Part shown: positions 1 to 5,957 of the stretch, one piece after another
Position numbering within the stretch: position 1 is the first letter of the stretch
Layout: every line of letters begins with the position of its first letter
Assembly (NCBI GenBank): GCA_903899145.1
Contig: CAIUHY010000027.1
Coordinates: 1-7,437, forward strand
DNA length: 7,437 nt
Direction of reading: 5' to 3'
Source: an uncultured Actinomycetes bacterium
GTDB lineage: Bacteria; Actinomycetota; Actinomycetes; Nanopelagicales; Nanopelagicaceae
The notes under the pieces: model-generated
Databases searched by the model: none
The model's input: the letters and a program-made list of their open reading frames with translations, nothing else
Told to the model about the DNA's origin: nothing
Position numbers and translations under genes: made by a program

Positions 1-610
1 CTTCTTTAATTAATTCGTATGGGGCAGACATTTCTTTAGCAGCAACATAAAGCTCATCTTCACGCATTGATGATAGGCGGCGGATTTCTTGGCTGATCTT
101 GCGCATATGTGTTGTTGCATTTGAAACATCGCCGGTTCCCGCTTCTCCCTTTGAGCGGATCATCGCGGCACCTTCATTAATGCGACGTAGTGCTTCACCA
201 AGATTTGTAGCACCACAAACAAAAGGAATGGTGAAATTCCACTTATCGATGTGATTCTCATAATCTGCAGGAGTTAATACTTCTGACTCATCGATGTAAT
301 CAACACCGAGAGATTGTAAAATTTGTGCTTCAACAAAATGACCAATACGTGCTTTTGCCATAACGGGAATTGATACAGCTGCTTGAATCTTTTCAATCAT
401 GTCTGGATCTGACATACGGGCAACTCCGCCCTGCGCACGAATATCTGCAGGTACGCGCTCAAGTGCCATCACGGCAACAGCACCAGCATTTTCGGCAATC
501 TTTGCTTGCTCAACATTAACAACGTCCATGATGACGCCGCCCTTGAGCATCTCTGCCATGCCGCGCTTAACGCGACCCGTACCGGTTACCTTTGAAGTGC
601 TATCCGCCAT
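1..610 (-). CDS. pdxS: PdxS, pyridoxal 5'-phosphate synthase lyase/synthase subunit (3' end cut off)
   Basis: This is the synthase subunit of the DXP-independent vitamin B6 pathway. It condenses ribose 5-phosphate and glyceraldehyde 3-phosphate with ammonia, supplied by the glutaminase PdxT, to give PLP. About 203 residues of a family normally near 290-300 are present, and the C-terminal third lies beyond the left edge. The (beta/alpha)8 barrel signatures are intact: KGGVIMDVV near residues 23-31 with Asp29, MAKARIGH with Lys86, and IRSKGEAGTG with Lys154. These match the catalytic Asp24, Lys81 and Lys149 of the Bacillus enzyme with a constant offset of 5. ESEVLTPAD and FVCGATNLGEALRR are also typical. 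I chose the ATG at 610 over the one at 616 because an AGAGGA ribosome site lies 6 nt upstream of 610 and would abut 616. The gene follows the DUF3048 gene by 48 bp, so it may share that transcript. The identity is essentially certain. Confidence 0.97.
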   Translation of the reverse strand, partial: MADSTSKVTGTGRVKRGMAEMLKGGVIMDVVNVEQAKIAENAGAVAVMALERVPADIRAQGGVARMSDPDMIEKIQAAVSIPVMAKARIGHFVEAQILQSLGVDYIDESEVLTPADYENHIDKWNFTIPFVCGATNLGEALRRINEGAAMIRSKGEAGTGDVSNATTHMRKISQEIRRLSSMREDELYVAAKEMSAPYELIKE

Positions 611-616
611 TTTCAT

Positions 617-622
617 TCCTCT
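617..622 (-). promoter_or_regulatory. Ribosome binding site of pdxS
   Basis: AGAGGA on the minus strand, 6 nt before the ATG at 610. It decides between two nearby in-frame ATGs (610 and 616), since the upstream one would have no spacing. The 48-bp gap holding it shows no convincing hairpin terminator and no clear -10 element, so read-through from the upstream lipoprotein gene is the simplest reading. Confidence 0.7.
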
Positions 623-658
623 GTTTACTTGTTGAACGCGACTAGTAAGACGAGAAGT

Positions 659-1684
659 CTACTTTGTCGGAGCAGGTGCTGGCGTCCCAGTTGGAGCAGG
701 CGTAGTGAAGGTGGGCACTTGGTCAGTAAGGGCAACCCAGACTTGTCCTGGGCTGAAATAGGCAGGAGAACCATCTTTTAGAGTCCATGTAGTTCCAGAT
801 GCAGGTGTTGCCCGATTCCAAAAGACCGAGATCGATTGCCCGTCACGAAGTAAATAACCGGTGCCCGACCCGACCGTATTGCTAAATGGGGTGTAATTGT
901 TATTGTGATCATGATAAATCGAATTAGTAATACTTACGTTTTGGATAATGAATGTTGGCGAACCTAATTGAATGCCATCACTACCAAGGTCTGGTTCGTG
1001 GCGATACATAAGTAGCCAGCGTTTTTGCGCAACCGACCATGTGAGTTGGTATGAAGAAGCAGGCCACTTCAAATCAACACCCAGAATTGGAACCCCCGTT
1101 TTAGGAAGAGGACCAAATTTCCACCCGACAGATTTAGCAGTATCAATATTTCGCTTCTCGGTCACAATTGCTTTTGTGAGGAGTGCTTGTGGATCAAGAA
1201 GCATATTTGTTGGAGCTTGCCTACCTGGATCCCTGGAATAAATTGATGGAGGCTCAAGCTCAGCTCCCAAGTTTTCAATATTTGCTGCCTCAATAACTGG
1301 CAAGAATAATTTCTGTGCCCCACTATAGGCAAATGCTGGATGTCCATAACTAGCCATCAGATCAATATCACTTATTCGCGCAGAACGAATTGGTCCTATA
1401 AATGGTGGAAGTGCATTAGAGAAAACCGCAGCAAGCCGTGTGAGCCCTCCTTCAACTTCTTCAATATAAACAACATCTGCCTTATCTAAGCCAATTTGCG
1501 GATGAGCGGGCTGTGTATCATCTATCTTCACAAACAAAACTGGCCCGTTAATACCTGGCATTCCCGTCAATGCATTTGGACTGCTTTGAATACCAGCACT
1601 TTCCCCAACGCTTTTGCTTCCACATGCTGTTAAAAGTAATAGGCAACAAGCAACGAGAAATGCACTTTTGCTTGCGGTTTTCAC
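659..1684 (-). CDS. DUF3048 (YerB-like) lipoprotein
   Basis: This is a predicted exported, lipid-anchored protein of 341 residues. A basic, hydrophobic signal peptide (residues 1-20) ends in the lipobox LTAC, with Cys21 as the lipidation site, so the mature protein should sit on the outer face of the cytoplasmic membrane. The rest fits the two-part DUF3048 family. The N-terminal part, about residues 38-190, contains DKADVVYIEEVEGG and GPIRSARISDIDL. The C-terminal part, about 205-322, contains GTGYLLRDGQ, W-rich strands and SPGQVWVAL. A Pro/Thr tail (about 325-340) may act as a flexible linker or wall-spanning stretch. The family has no established biochemical function. Start: a GTG overlaps the stop of the upstream LemA-like gene (GTGA) and has AGAGGA 6 nt upstream, which indicates translational coupling. 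Coupling to PIM-pathway genes suggests an envelope role, but this is inference. The family call is confident and the function is unknown. Confidence 0.88.
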   Translation of the reverse strand: MKTASKSAFLVACCLLLLTACGSKSVGESAGIQSSPNALTGMPGINGPVLFVKIDDTQPAHPQIGLDKADVVYIEEVEGGLTRLAAVFSNALPPFIGPIRSARISDIDLMASYGHPAFAYSGAQKLFLPVIEAANIENLGAELEPPSIYSRDPGRQAPTNMLLDPQALLTKAIVTEKRNIDTAKSVGWKFGPLPKTGVPILGVDLKWPASSYQLTWSVAQKRWLLMYRHEPDLGSDGIQLGSPTFIIQNVSITNSIYHDHNNNYTPFSNTVGSGTGYLLRDGQSISVFWNRATPASGTTWTLKDGSPAYFSPGQVWVALTDQVPTFTTPAPTGTPAPAPTK

Positions 1685-2187
1685 AGTGCATCCTCTTCAA
1701 ATGAATAACGCGTAGGCAGTTTTGCTCGTCCAGCCAACCTAAATACTCTAAAAATCAATTTAGAGCGTAGCTTCTCAACACTTGATACCGCCTCTAAATG
1801 TATCGACATTGCTAGAGTAATTTTATTTGTCAGAATAGTGAGCTCATCAAGAAGTGAGACATCGATTGAGACATCATGGGCGGCGGCGGCCTCCCTTAAG
1901 AATTTCAACGACTCCGAGAGTGATCGTTCAGCATCCTCACGAGCCAAGATTGATTCCTCACGACTGACATATGCAGATTCGGTAAGGATTAAATATGTAG
2001 CTGCATCTAAATCACTTTTATGTGAAATCTCCAGTGCCAGAGCAGCTCTGCGCTGAAGCAGTGCATCTAGATGTTCCCATGAAGTTTCAACTCTATGGTG
2101 GAGTCGATCAAGTCTGGATGCTGAAAATGACAGGTACCAAACGAAGATAAAAATGAAAGCAATGAGAAGCATCACTGGAGTACTCAT
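1681..2187 (-). CDS. LemA-like membrane-anchored helical protein
   Basis: This 168-residue protein of unknown function has one N-terminal membrane segment (about residues 4-22). A mostly helical, charged domain follows and resembles the LemA fold in its opening motif: RLDRLHHRVETSWEHLDALL then QRRAALALEI. A long alpha-helical stretch runs from about 60 to 145, and a basic segment then reads FRLAGRAKLPTRYSFEED. That tail, as I recall it, is typical of an actinobacterial family found next to pimA. In mycobacteria the corresponding position holds a protein with a similar N-terminal part plus a Nudix hydrolase domain; here the protein ends without any Nudix box. Start: I prefer the ATG at 2187 over 2202. 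It gives a 4-bp ATGA overlap with the pimA stop and has AGAGG 5 nt upstream. The tight overlap places it in the PIM operon. A role as an envelope scaffold or as a partner of PimA is inference. Confidence 0.8.
   Translation of the reverse strand: MSTPVMLLIAFIFIFVWYLSFSASRLDRLHHRVETSWEHLDALLQRRAALALEISHKSDLDAATYLILTESAYVSREESILAREDAERSLSESLKFLREAAAAHDVSIDVSLLDELTILTNKITLAMSIHLEAVSSVEKLRSKLIFRVFRLAGRAKLPTRYSFEEDAL
1691..1696 (-). promoter_or_regulatory. Ribosome binding site of the DUF3048 lipoprotein gene
   Basis: AGAGGA, 6 nt upstream of the GTG at 1684 and lying inside the end of the LemA-like gene. It supports the non-ATG start and the GTGA stop-start overlap. Confidence 0.65.
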
Positions 2188-3356
2188 CTGCCCCTCTTCC
2201 ATGTTGCATTCTCTGTGCCGACACTTACTTTGTTATTTCCAACTAATGCCATTTCGTAAACGCTCATGATCGCGCTTGCAATGTTATTCCAATCGTAGGC
2301 GCGCGCAGCGCTCAGACCTTTCTCGGCAAACTCATCGATGCGAACAGGGGCACGCAACAACTCGATGATCTTCTTTGCTAAATCCTGGGCATTATCGGAT
2401 TCAAAGTGGATTCCATTCTTCCCGCCCTCTAAAACTGCCTTAAAGGCGTGGATGTCACTTGCAATGACAGGCGTTCCGGATGCCATTGATTCAGCCAAAA
2501 TAATTCCAAATGACTCTCCGCCTGTATTAGGGGCGATATACGCATTGAGATTATGGAAGAAAGAGACTTTCTCATCGTCAGAGAGCCTGCCGAGAAACTT
2601 CACATGGGAAGAAACGCTTGAATCAACTTTATTCATCACACGCTGTGAATCTCCAGGACCAGCAACAATAAGCTCCACGTCAGGAAAAGATTGAATAACA
2701 ATTGCTAGAGCTTCAAGCAAAAGAGGAAGCCCCTTGCGGTCTTCTTCAAATCTACCAAGGAATCCAATTGTTGGTCTATCAAGGTGTTCACTCGCATTAG
2801 AAATGCGACCAACAGATAGTTTTGCATAATCAATTCCATTAGGAATAACAACAGCTTCTGTTCCATAGAGATTCTTGAGGGTGTCATGCGCCATCTCGCT
2901 CACCGCAATACGCGCGCTAAGCTTTTCGATCATAGGTTCGATGAGCGGGCCAACAGCGGCAATCGCTCTCAAACGAGGGGTCGATGCGTGGAACGTTCCG
3001 ACGAGTGGACCCTCTGCCGCAAAGCATGCAAGAAGTGAAACGGAAGGAATGCCTGGCTCATGCATATGTAGAACATCAAAGTCACCATTGGAAATCCACG
3101 TTCGCACGCGAGCGGATGCAATTGGACCAAATAAAACTCGAGCAACAGATCCATTAAATGGGATAGGTATTGGCCTTCCCGCGCTGATAAGCCATGAATC
3201 TTTTACTGAATCTTCATCACTCACGGGCGCAATGACAGAAACATAGTGACCTTGATTCACAAAGTGATTCGCTAATTCACGAATATGACTCTGCACTCCC
3301 CCAGGAATATCCCATCCATACGGGCAGACCATCCCAATGCGCAACTTCTTACTCAT
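2184..3356 (-). CDS. pimA: PimA, phosphatidylinositol alpha-mannosyltransferase
   Basis: This is a GT4-family, GT-B fold enzyme that transfers mannose from GDP-mannose to the 2-OH of inositol in phosphatidylinositol, the first mannosylation in PIM synthesis, at the cytoplasmic face of the membrane. It has 390 residues, close to the mycobacterial PimA length. The N-terminal acceptor domain has CPYGWDIPGGVQSH (residues 11-24, the glycine loop), PIPFNGSVAR (64-73), DFDVLHMHEP (92-101) and TFHASTP (121-127) with His123. The C-terminal donor domain has GRFEEDRKG (201-209), whose Arg202, Glu205 and Lys208 correspond to the GDP-mannose-binding residues. It also has APNTGGESFGIILAE (275-289), which carries the Glu-x7-Glu pair 281/289. 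Start: the ATG at 3356 has AAGGAG 4 nt upstream and overlaps the acyltransferase stop by 8 bp; the longer reading from 3380 adds eight residues with no family match. No key residue looks altered. Confidence 0.95.
   Translation of the reverse strand: MSKKLRIGMVCPYGWDIPGGVQSHIRELANHFVNQGHYVSVIAPVSDEDSVKDSWLISAGRPIPIPFNGSVARVLFGPIASARVRTWISNGDFDVLHMHEPGIPSVSLLACFAAEGPLVGTFHASTPRLRAIAAVGPLIEPMIEKLSARIAVSEMAHDTLKNLYGTEAVVIPNGIDYAKLSVGRISNASEHLDRPTIGFLGRFEEDRKGLPLLLEALAIVIQSFPDVELIVAGPGDSQRVMNKVDSSVSSHVKFLGRLSDDEKVSFFHNLNAYIAPNTGGESFGIILAESMASGTPVIASDIHAFKAVLEGGKNGIHFESDNAQDLAKKIIELLRAPVRIDEFAEKGLSAARAYDWNNIASAIMSVYEMALVGNNKVSVGTENATWKRGR
2193..2197 (-). promoter_or_regulatory. Ribosome binding site of the LemA-like gene
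   Basis: AGAGG inside a short purine run, 5 nt before the ATG at 2187 and within the last codons of pimA. It supports the downstream start rather than the longer 2202 reading, which would place this run inside the coding region. Confidence 0.55.
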
Positions 3357-4236
3357 CGCGCTCCTTAAAATCTCCGTCAATCCAAATACGTTGCAGCATA
3401 TGCCAGTCGGTCAGCGAACCCTTTATATGAGCCTCTAGACGAGTTGCGCTCTGTTGGATCATTATCATGACTTTTTCGTTGCTTGTTCCCGTTACTGGAA
3501 CTTTAATAGGAGCGCCAAACTCAATATCGAGTCCACTTTTTGTATAACTAACAAAGGCCGTAATCAACGGAGCACCTGTTTGAATGGATAAGACTGCGGG
3601 CCCTGCCGGCATACGCGCTGGGAACCCACAGAAGTTAACTTCCACCCCATTTTTAGATAAGTCCCTATCTGCAACAAGTGCAACAAGTCGATTAGAGCGA
3701 AGGCGCAGAGCGAGCGTCCCTAAAGATCTTGCACTGGCATCAAGGACTTCCATGCCAATGGATTGGCGGTAGCTCAGGAACTTTTGAAAAAGCTTCTCGG
3801 GTTCAAGGTGCTCAGCCACAGTGACGAGCGGCGCCCCTGTCTTACAAAAATAAGCACCAGCATGGTCCCAGTTACCTGCATGTGGGAGTGAGACAATGCA
3901 ACCACTTCCTGCCGATAGCGCATCTCTCAGGTAGTGCTCATTAACCACGTTGACTGTTGAAATGATCTGCTCATCGCTCCATGAAGGCAATCTAAATGTG
4001 TCACACCAATAACGAAGGTATGAGCGCATTCCTTCTTTCACATATTCTTCAAGTTCTTTTGGTGAAAGATCAGGCCTCACGCGGGCATAGTTTGTACGAA
4101 GTCTTTGTACACCTGGAACATTCTTTGCATAGATTCGATCGGCAATGACCTGCATAAGTCCATATGCAAGTTTTGCTGGAAGTATTCGAATGATCTTCCA
4201 AGCAGATAGATAGGCAAGATAAGTAAATTGCTTCAC
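3349..4236 (-). CDS. patA: Phosphatidylinositol mannoside acyltransferase (PatA-type)
   Basis: This 295-residue member of the LPLAT/HtrB-LpxL acyltransferase superfamily would transfer an acyl chain from acyl-CoA to the 6-position of the 2-linked mannose of PIM1/PIM2, at the inner membrane surface. The N-terminal stretch (about 5-35) is an amphipathic or hydrophobic membrane-associating segment. The catalytic H-x4-D motif is LPHAGNWDHAG with His119 and Asp124. ADRDLSKNGVEVNFCG (189-204) follows, with Glu199 at the place of the catalytic-site glutamate near 200 in the mycobacterial enzyme. FPARMPAGPA (205-214) is also typical. Start: a GTG 4 nt after the pgsA stop, with only a weak AAGG-like site, so reinitiation or coupling from pgsA is likely. 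It sits between pgsA and pimA, exactly where PatA lies in other actinobacteria, which separates it from the lipid A acyltransferases of the same superfamily. The family is very likely, and the exact acylated product is inferred from context. Confidence 0.92.
   Translation of the reverse strand: MKQFTYLAYLSAWKIIRILPAKLAYGLMQVIADRIYAKNVPGVQRLRTNYARVRPDLSPKELEEYVKEGMRSYLRYWCDTFRLPSWSDEQIISTVNVVNEHYLRDALSAGSGCIVSLPHAGNWDHAGAYFCKTGAPLVTVAEHLEPEKLFQKFLSYRQSIGMEVLDASARSLGTLALRLRSNRLVALVADRDLSKNGVEVNFCGFPARMPAGPAVLSIQTGAPLITAFVSYTKSGLDIEFGAPIKVPVTGTSNEKVMIMIQQSATRLEAHIKGSLTDWHMLQRIWIDGDFKERDE
3361..3366 (-). promoter_or_regulatory. Ribosome binding site of pimA
   Basis: AAGGAG, 4 nt before the ATG at 3356 and inside the last codons of the acyltransferase gene. 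It fixes the pimA start and implies coupled translation across the 8-bp ATGAGTAA overlap. Confidence 0.7.
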
Positions 4237-4240
4237 AGCC

Positions 4241-4846
4241 TTAAGCGCCTACTCGGGTCGCTTGAAAGACGATCACCAATCTCTCTATTGCGGTATAAAT
4301 ACTGATCAGAGCCAAGAACCAGGAACCAATTGCCAAAACAAATGGAACACCGAGGCCAGCAAGGCCAAGTGCAACAAAAATAATAATCAGGCGCTCTGTG
4401 CGCTCAGCAATTCCACCATCACATTTTATCTTTAAACTCTCAGCCCTTGCTTTGATATATGAAACCAGACTTCCGGCAACAAGTGCCACCAATAAAACAG
4501 GAACAAGGCGATCATGGGAGCGAGAAAGGTAATAGGCAACCGAGCCGATTACTGTGGCATCTGAAATACGATCAAGTGTGGAATCAAGGAGCGCTCCCCA
4601 TGTTGATCCACCACTTTCTGACATTCTTGCCAAGGTTCCATCAAGTAGATCAAAGAGGATAAAAAAGAGTGTGACTAAAGTGCCCCAGAAGTAGTTTCCA
4701 TGGGTAAAAAATACAATCGCGCTTATTGTTGCTCCAATTCCTCCGACAGCACTTAATAGGTTAGCTGTGACACCAATTTTCAGAAGAAATCGGCAGAGTG
4801 GAGTAATTGCCCGAGTGACAGGTATGCGAATTGAGCTCTGTAACAC
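4241..4846 (-). CDS. pgsA: Phosphatidylinositol-phosphate synthase (CDP-alcohol phosphatidyltransferase)
   Basis: This integral membrane enzyme of 201 residues joins CDP-diacylglycerol and inositol 3-phosphate to form phosphatidylinositol phosphate, the lipid that PimA uses after dephosphorylation. The CDP-alcohol phosphatidyltransferase signature is complete: DLLDGTLAR (66-74), then G84, D88 and D92, so all four metal-binding aspartates (66, 69, 88, 92) are present. Nine residues separate the Arg of AR from G84. In the mycobacterial enzyme I recall eight, a small spacing difference. SYIKARAESL (129-138) and GGIAERTERL (144-153) favour the inositol-phosphate enzyme over phosphatidylglycerophosphate synthase, despite the gene name. 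About six hydrophobic helices are visible. The start is a GTG at 4846; no usable ATG lies nearby in frame. A well-placed TACGAT -10 lies 6 nt upstream, which suggests a leaderless mRNA and the head of the PIM operon. Read-through from thrS-HIT is also possible, because no terminator is visible. Confidence 0.94.
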   Translation of the reverse strand: MLQSSIRIPVTRAITPLCRFLLKIGVTANLLSAVGGIGATISAIVFFTHGNYFWGTLVTLFFILFDLLDGTLARMSESGGSTWGALLDSTLDRISDATVIGSVAYYLSRSHDRLVPVLLVALVAGSLVSYIKARAESLKIKCDGGIAERTERLIIIFVALGLAGLGVPFVLAIGSWFLALISIYTAIERLVIVFQATRVGA

Positions 4847-4852
4847 GATTAC

Positions 4853-4858
4853 ATCGTA
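4853..4858 (-). promoter_or_regulatory. Candidate -10 element of a leaderless pgsA-operon promoter
   Basis: TACGAT on the minus strand, ending 6 nt before the GTG at 4846. A TAnnnT element at this distance puts the transcription start at or next to the start codon, the usual arrangement for actinobacterial leaderless genes. No ribosome site precedes the GTG, which fits. No good -35 is visible. It overlaps by two bases the candidate -10 of the divergent gene. Confidence 0.5.
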
Positions 4859-4862
4859 GGCT
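4857..4862 (+). promoter_or_regulatory. Candidate -10 element of the plus-strand GTPase-like gene
   Basis: TAGGCT, ending 8 nt before the ATG at 4871, which gives a leader of roughly 0-2 nt. A TTGAGC hexamer at 4831-4836 resembles a -35, but the 20-bp spacing is long. This is weaker than the opposing element. The alternative is that the AGG at 4858-4860 acts as a poor ribosome site on a transcript starting further upstream. Confidence 0.35.
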
Positions 4863-4870
4863 TTGGTGCT

Positions 4871-5446
4871 ATGGCAGACCTAATTTCTCGCGCAAGAATT
4901 GCCATTATCGGCCAAAAATCTGCCGAACTTGCCACGGCCCTCGCCCTGGAACCAGTTGATTTTGAAGAGGCTGATGGCGCGATATTTATCGTCAGCGCAA
5001 ATGAAGGAATAGTTTCTGCCGACCTAGAGACATGGCGAACAGCCAGAGAACTCTATGTTCCATCCATCGTAGTTGTCAGCGACCTAATATCATCAGAGAT
5101 CGATTTTGAAGATATGTCAGCAATCGCCTCAAAGATGCTCGATCCCATTGTTACCCCTTATCTTGTTTTACATGGCGATGATGGAGCCCCAGTAGCTCTC
5201 ATCTCACTTGGAACACTCGAGATCACTGATTACTCAGATGGCACAGTAACAAAGCGCCCGGCAGATCCTGAGCACGAAGAACTCGTTGCAGACTTTAAAA
5301 GTGAATACATGGATGCAATTGAAGAAGCGGGCGAAGAAAGCTTTCAAGCGGGATTACTCTTTCCAGCGCTACCCTGGATTGAAAAAACTGGAATGGGGAT
5401 TAGCGAAATAAAAGAGTACTTAAACCTGATTCCAACCATCGGCTAA
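4871..5446 (+). CDS. Degenerate EF-G/TetM-like (translational GTPase-related) small protein
   Basis: This acidic 191-residue protein is the only gene here on the plus strand. Its sequence resembles pieces of the EF-G/TetM G and G' domains in order. RARIAIIGQKSAELATALA (7-25) occupies the place of a P-loop but lacks the GK[ST] signature. GAIFIVSANEGIVSADLETW (36-55) and ARELYVPSIVVVSDL (58-72) resemble the strand-helix-strand leading to the NKxD motif, but SDLI stands where NKxD should be. VALISLGTLEITDYSDGT (108-125) and ELVADFKSEYMDAIEEAGEESF (137-158) look like the G' insert and the helix of EF-G2-type proteins. Switch I and II, the DxxG motif and all later EF-G domains are absent. GTP binding or hydrolysis in the usual way is therefore unlikely. 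The reading frame is clean, so it is probably a functional small protein rather than a fresh pseudogene. ATG 4871 is the first possible start, because the frame upstream has no start codon back to a stop at 4841. The homology is from reading by eye, and the function is unknown. Confidence 0.72.
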   Translation: MADLISRARIAIIGQKSAELATALALEPVDFEEADGAIFIVSANEGIVSADLETWRTARELYVPSIVVVSDLISSEIDFEDMSAIASKMLDPIVTPYLVLHGDDGAPVALISLGTLEITDYSDGTVTKRPADPEHEELVADFKSEYMDAIEEAGEESFQAGLLFPALPWIEKTGMGISEIKEYLNLIPTIG

Positions 5447-5929
5447 TGCTTTTCTCGTTTCACTGAGTAATTGCGGTAATACCTTTGTCTGTCCAATAAT
5501 TGGCATGAAGTTTGCATCCCCCGACCATCTAGGGACAACATGCTGGTGAATATGCTCCGCAACCCCAGCGCCAGATAGCGCCCCTTGGTTCATTCCTAAA
5601 TTAAATCCTTTCGCATTAGAAACCTTACGTAAAACTTTCATTGCGTGAGCGCTAAGTTCACTTATTTCGCTGCGTTCCTCAACCGTGAGATCGGTTAAAT
5701 CTGCGACATGTCGGTTGGCACATACCAATACATGTCCAGCGTTATATGGATATAGGTTCATAACAACATATGCAGACTTGCCCCGCGCAACTATGAGCCC
5801 CTCCTCATCATCTAAACCTTGAATTCGGCAAAATGGACAAGGCTGATCGTTTCCAGGAAGTGGCCTATTTTCTCCGGCGAGATAACTCATTCGATGAGGC
5901 GCCCAAAGCCTTGCCCATCCATCAGGCAT
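5420..5929 (-). CDS. HIT-family nucleotide hydrolase/phosphorylase (Ap4A phosphorylase-like)
   Basis: This histidine-triad protein probably cleaves dinucleoside polyphosphates such as Ap4A in the cytoplasm, by analogy with the M. tuberculosis HIT protein encoded next to thrS (Rv2613c, reported as an Ap4A phosphorylase). Numbered from the longer GTG start at 5956 (178 residues), it has a CPFC zinc-type pair (Cys40, Cys43), GLIVARGKSAYVVMNLYPYNAGH (53-75) and GFNLGMNQG (117-125). The triad is HIHQHVV, with His135, His137 (expected nucleophile) and His139, followed by PRWSGDANF. Start: I prefer the ATG at 5929 (169 residues), which has AGGAG 5 nt upstream. The GTG at 5956, one base after the thrS stop, has no ribosome site but would be tightly coupled. 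It lies in one transcript with thrS; Ap4A is a by-product of aminoacyl-tRNA synthetases, so the pairing makes sense. Its 3' end overlaps the opposing GTPase-like gene by 27 bp. The substrate is inferred. Confidence 0.93.
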   Translation of the reverse strand: MPDGWARLWAPHRMSYLAGENRPLPGNDQPCPFCRIQGLDDEEGLIVARGKSAYVVMNLYPYNAGHVLVCANRHVADLTDLTVEERSEISELSAHAMKVLRKVSNAKGFNLGMNQGALSGAGVAEHIHQHVVPRWSGDANFMPIIGQTKVLPQLLSETRKALADGWNQV

Positions 5930-5934
5930 ACCTG

Positions 5935-5939
5935 CTCCT
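5935..5939 (-). promoter_or_regulatory. Ribosome binding site of the HIT gene
   Basis: AGGAG, 5 nt before the ATG at 5929. It favours the shorter HIT protein over the GTG start at 5956, from which this motif would lie inside the coding sequence. Confidence 0.55.
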
Positions 5940-5957
5940 GCTTGCTGCTCGCTCACT

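Noticed and set aside
399..635. Plus-strand open frame of 78 codons
   Set aside because: It lies antisense to pdxS, whose protein matches its family residue by residue; the plus-strand product has no recognisable features.
611..658. Promoter, riboswitch or terminator in the gap before pdxS
   Set aside because: I could find only the ribosome site; there was no convincing -10, hairpin with T-run or other structure in 48 bp.
2188..2202. Earlier start of the LemA-like gene at 2202
   Set aside because: The ATG at 2187 has the ribosome site and the typical ATGA overlap with pimA.
2338..3246. Plus-strand open frames of 118 and 123 codons
   Set aside because: Both are antisense shadows of pimA, which is intact on the minus strand, and their products show no family motifs.
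3357..3380. Earlier pimA start at 3380
   Set aside because: It adds eight residues with no family match, whereas the ATG at 3356 has AAGGAG at a usable distance.
3669..3690. Short direct repeat (GCAACAAGT twice) in the acyltransferase gene
   Set aside because: It is only nine bases and explained by the repeated Leu-Val-Ala coding in a conserved region; nothing suggests a functional repeat.
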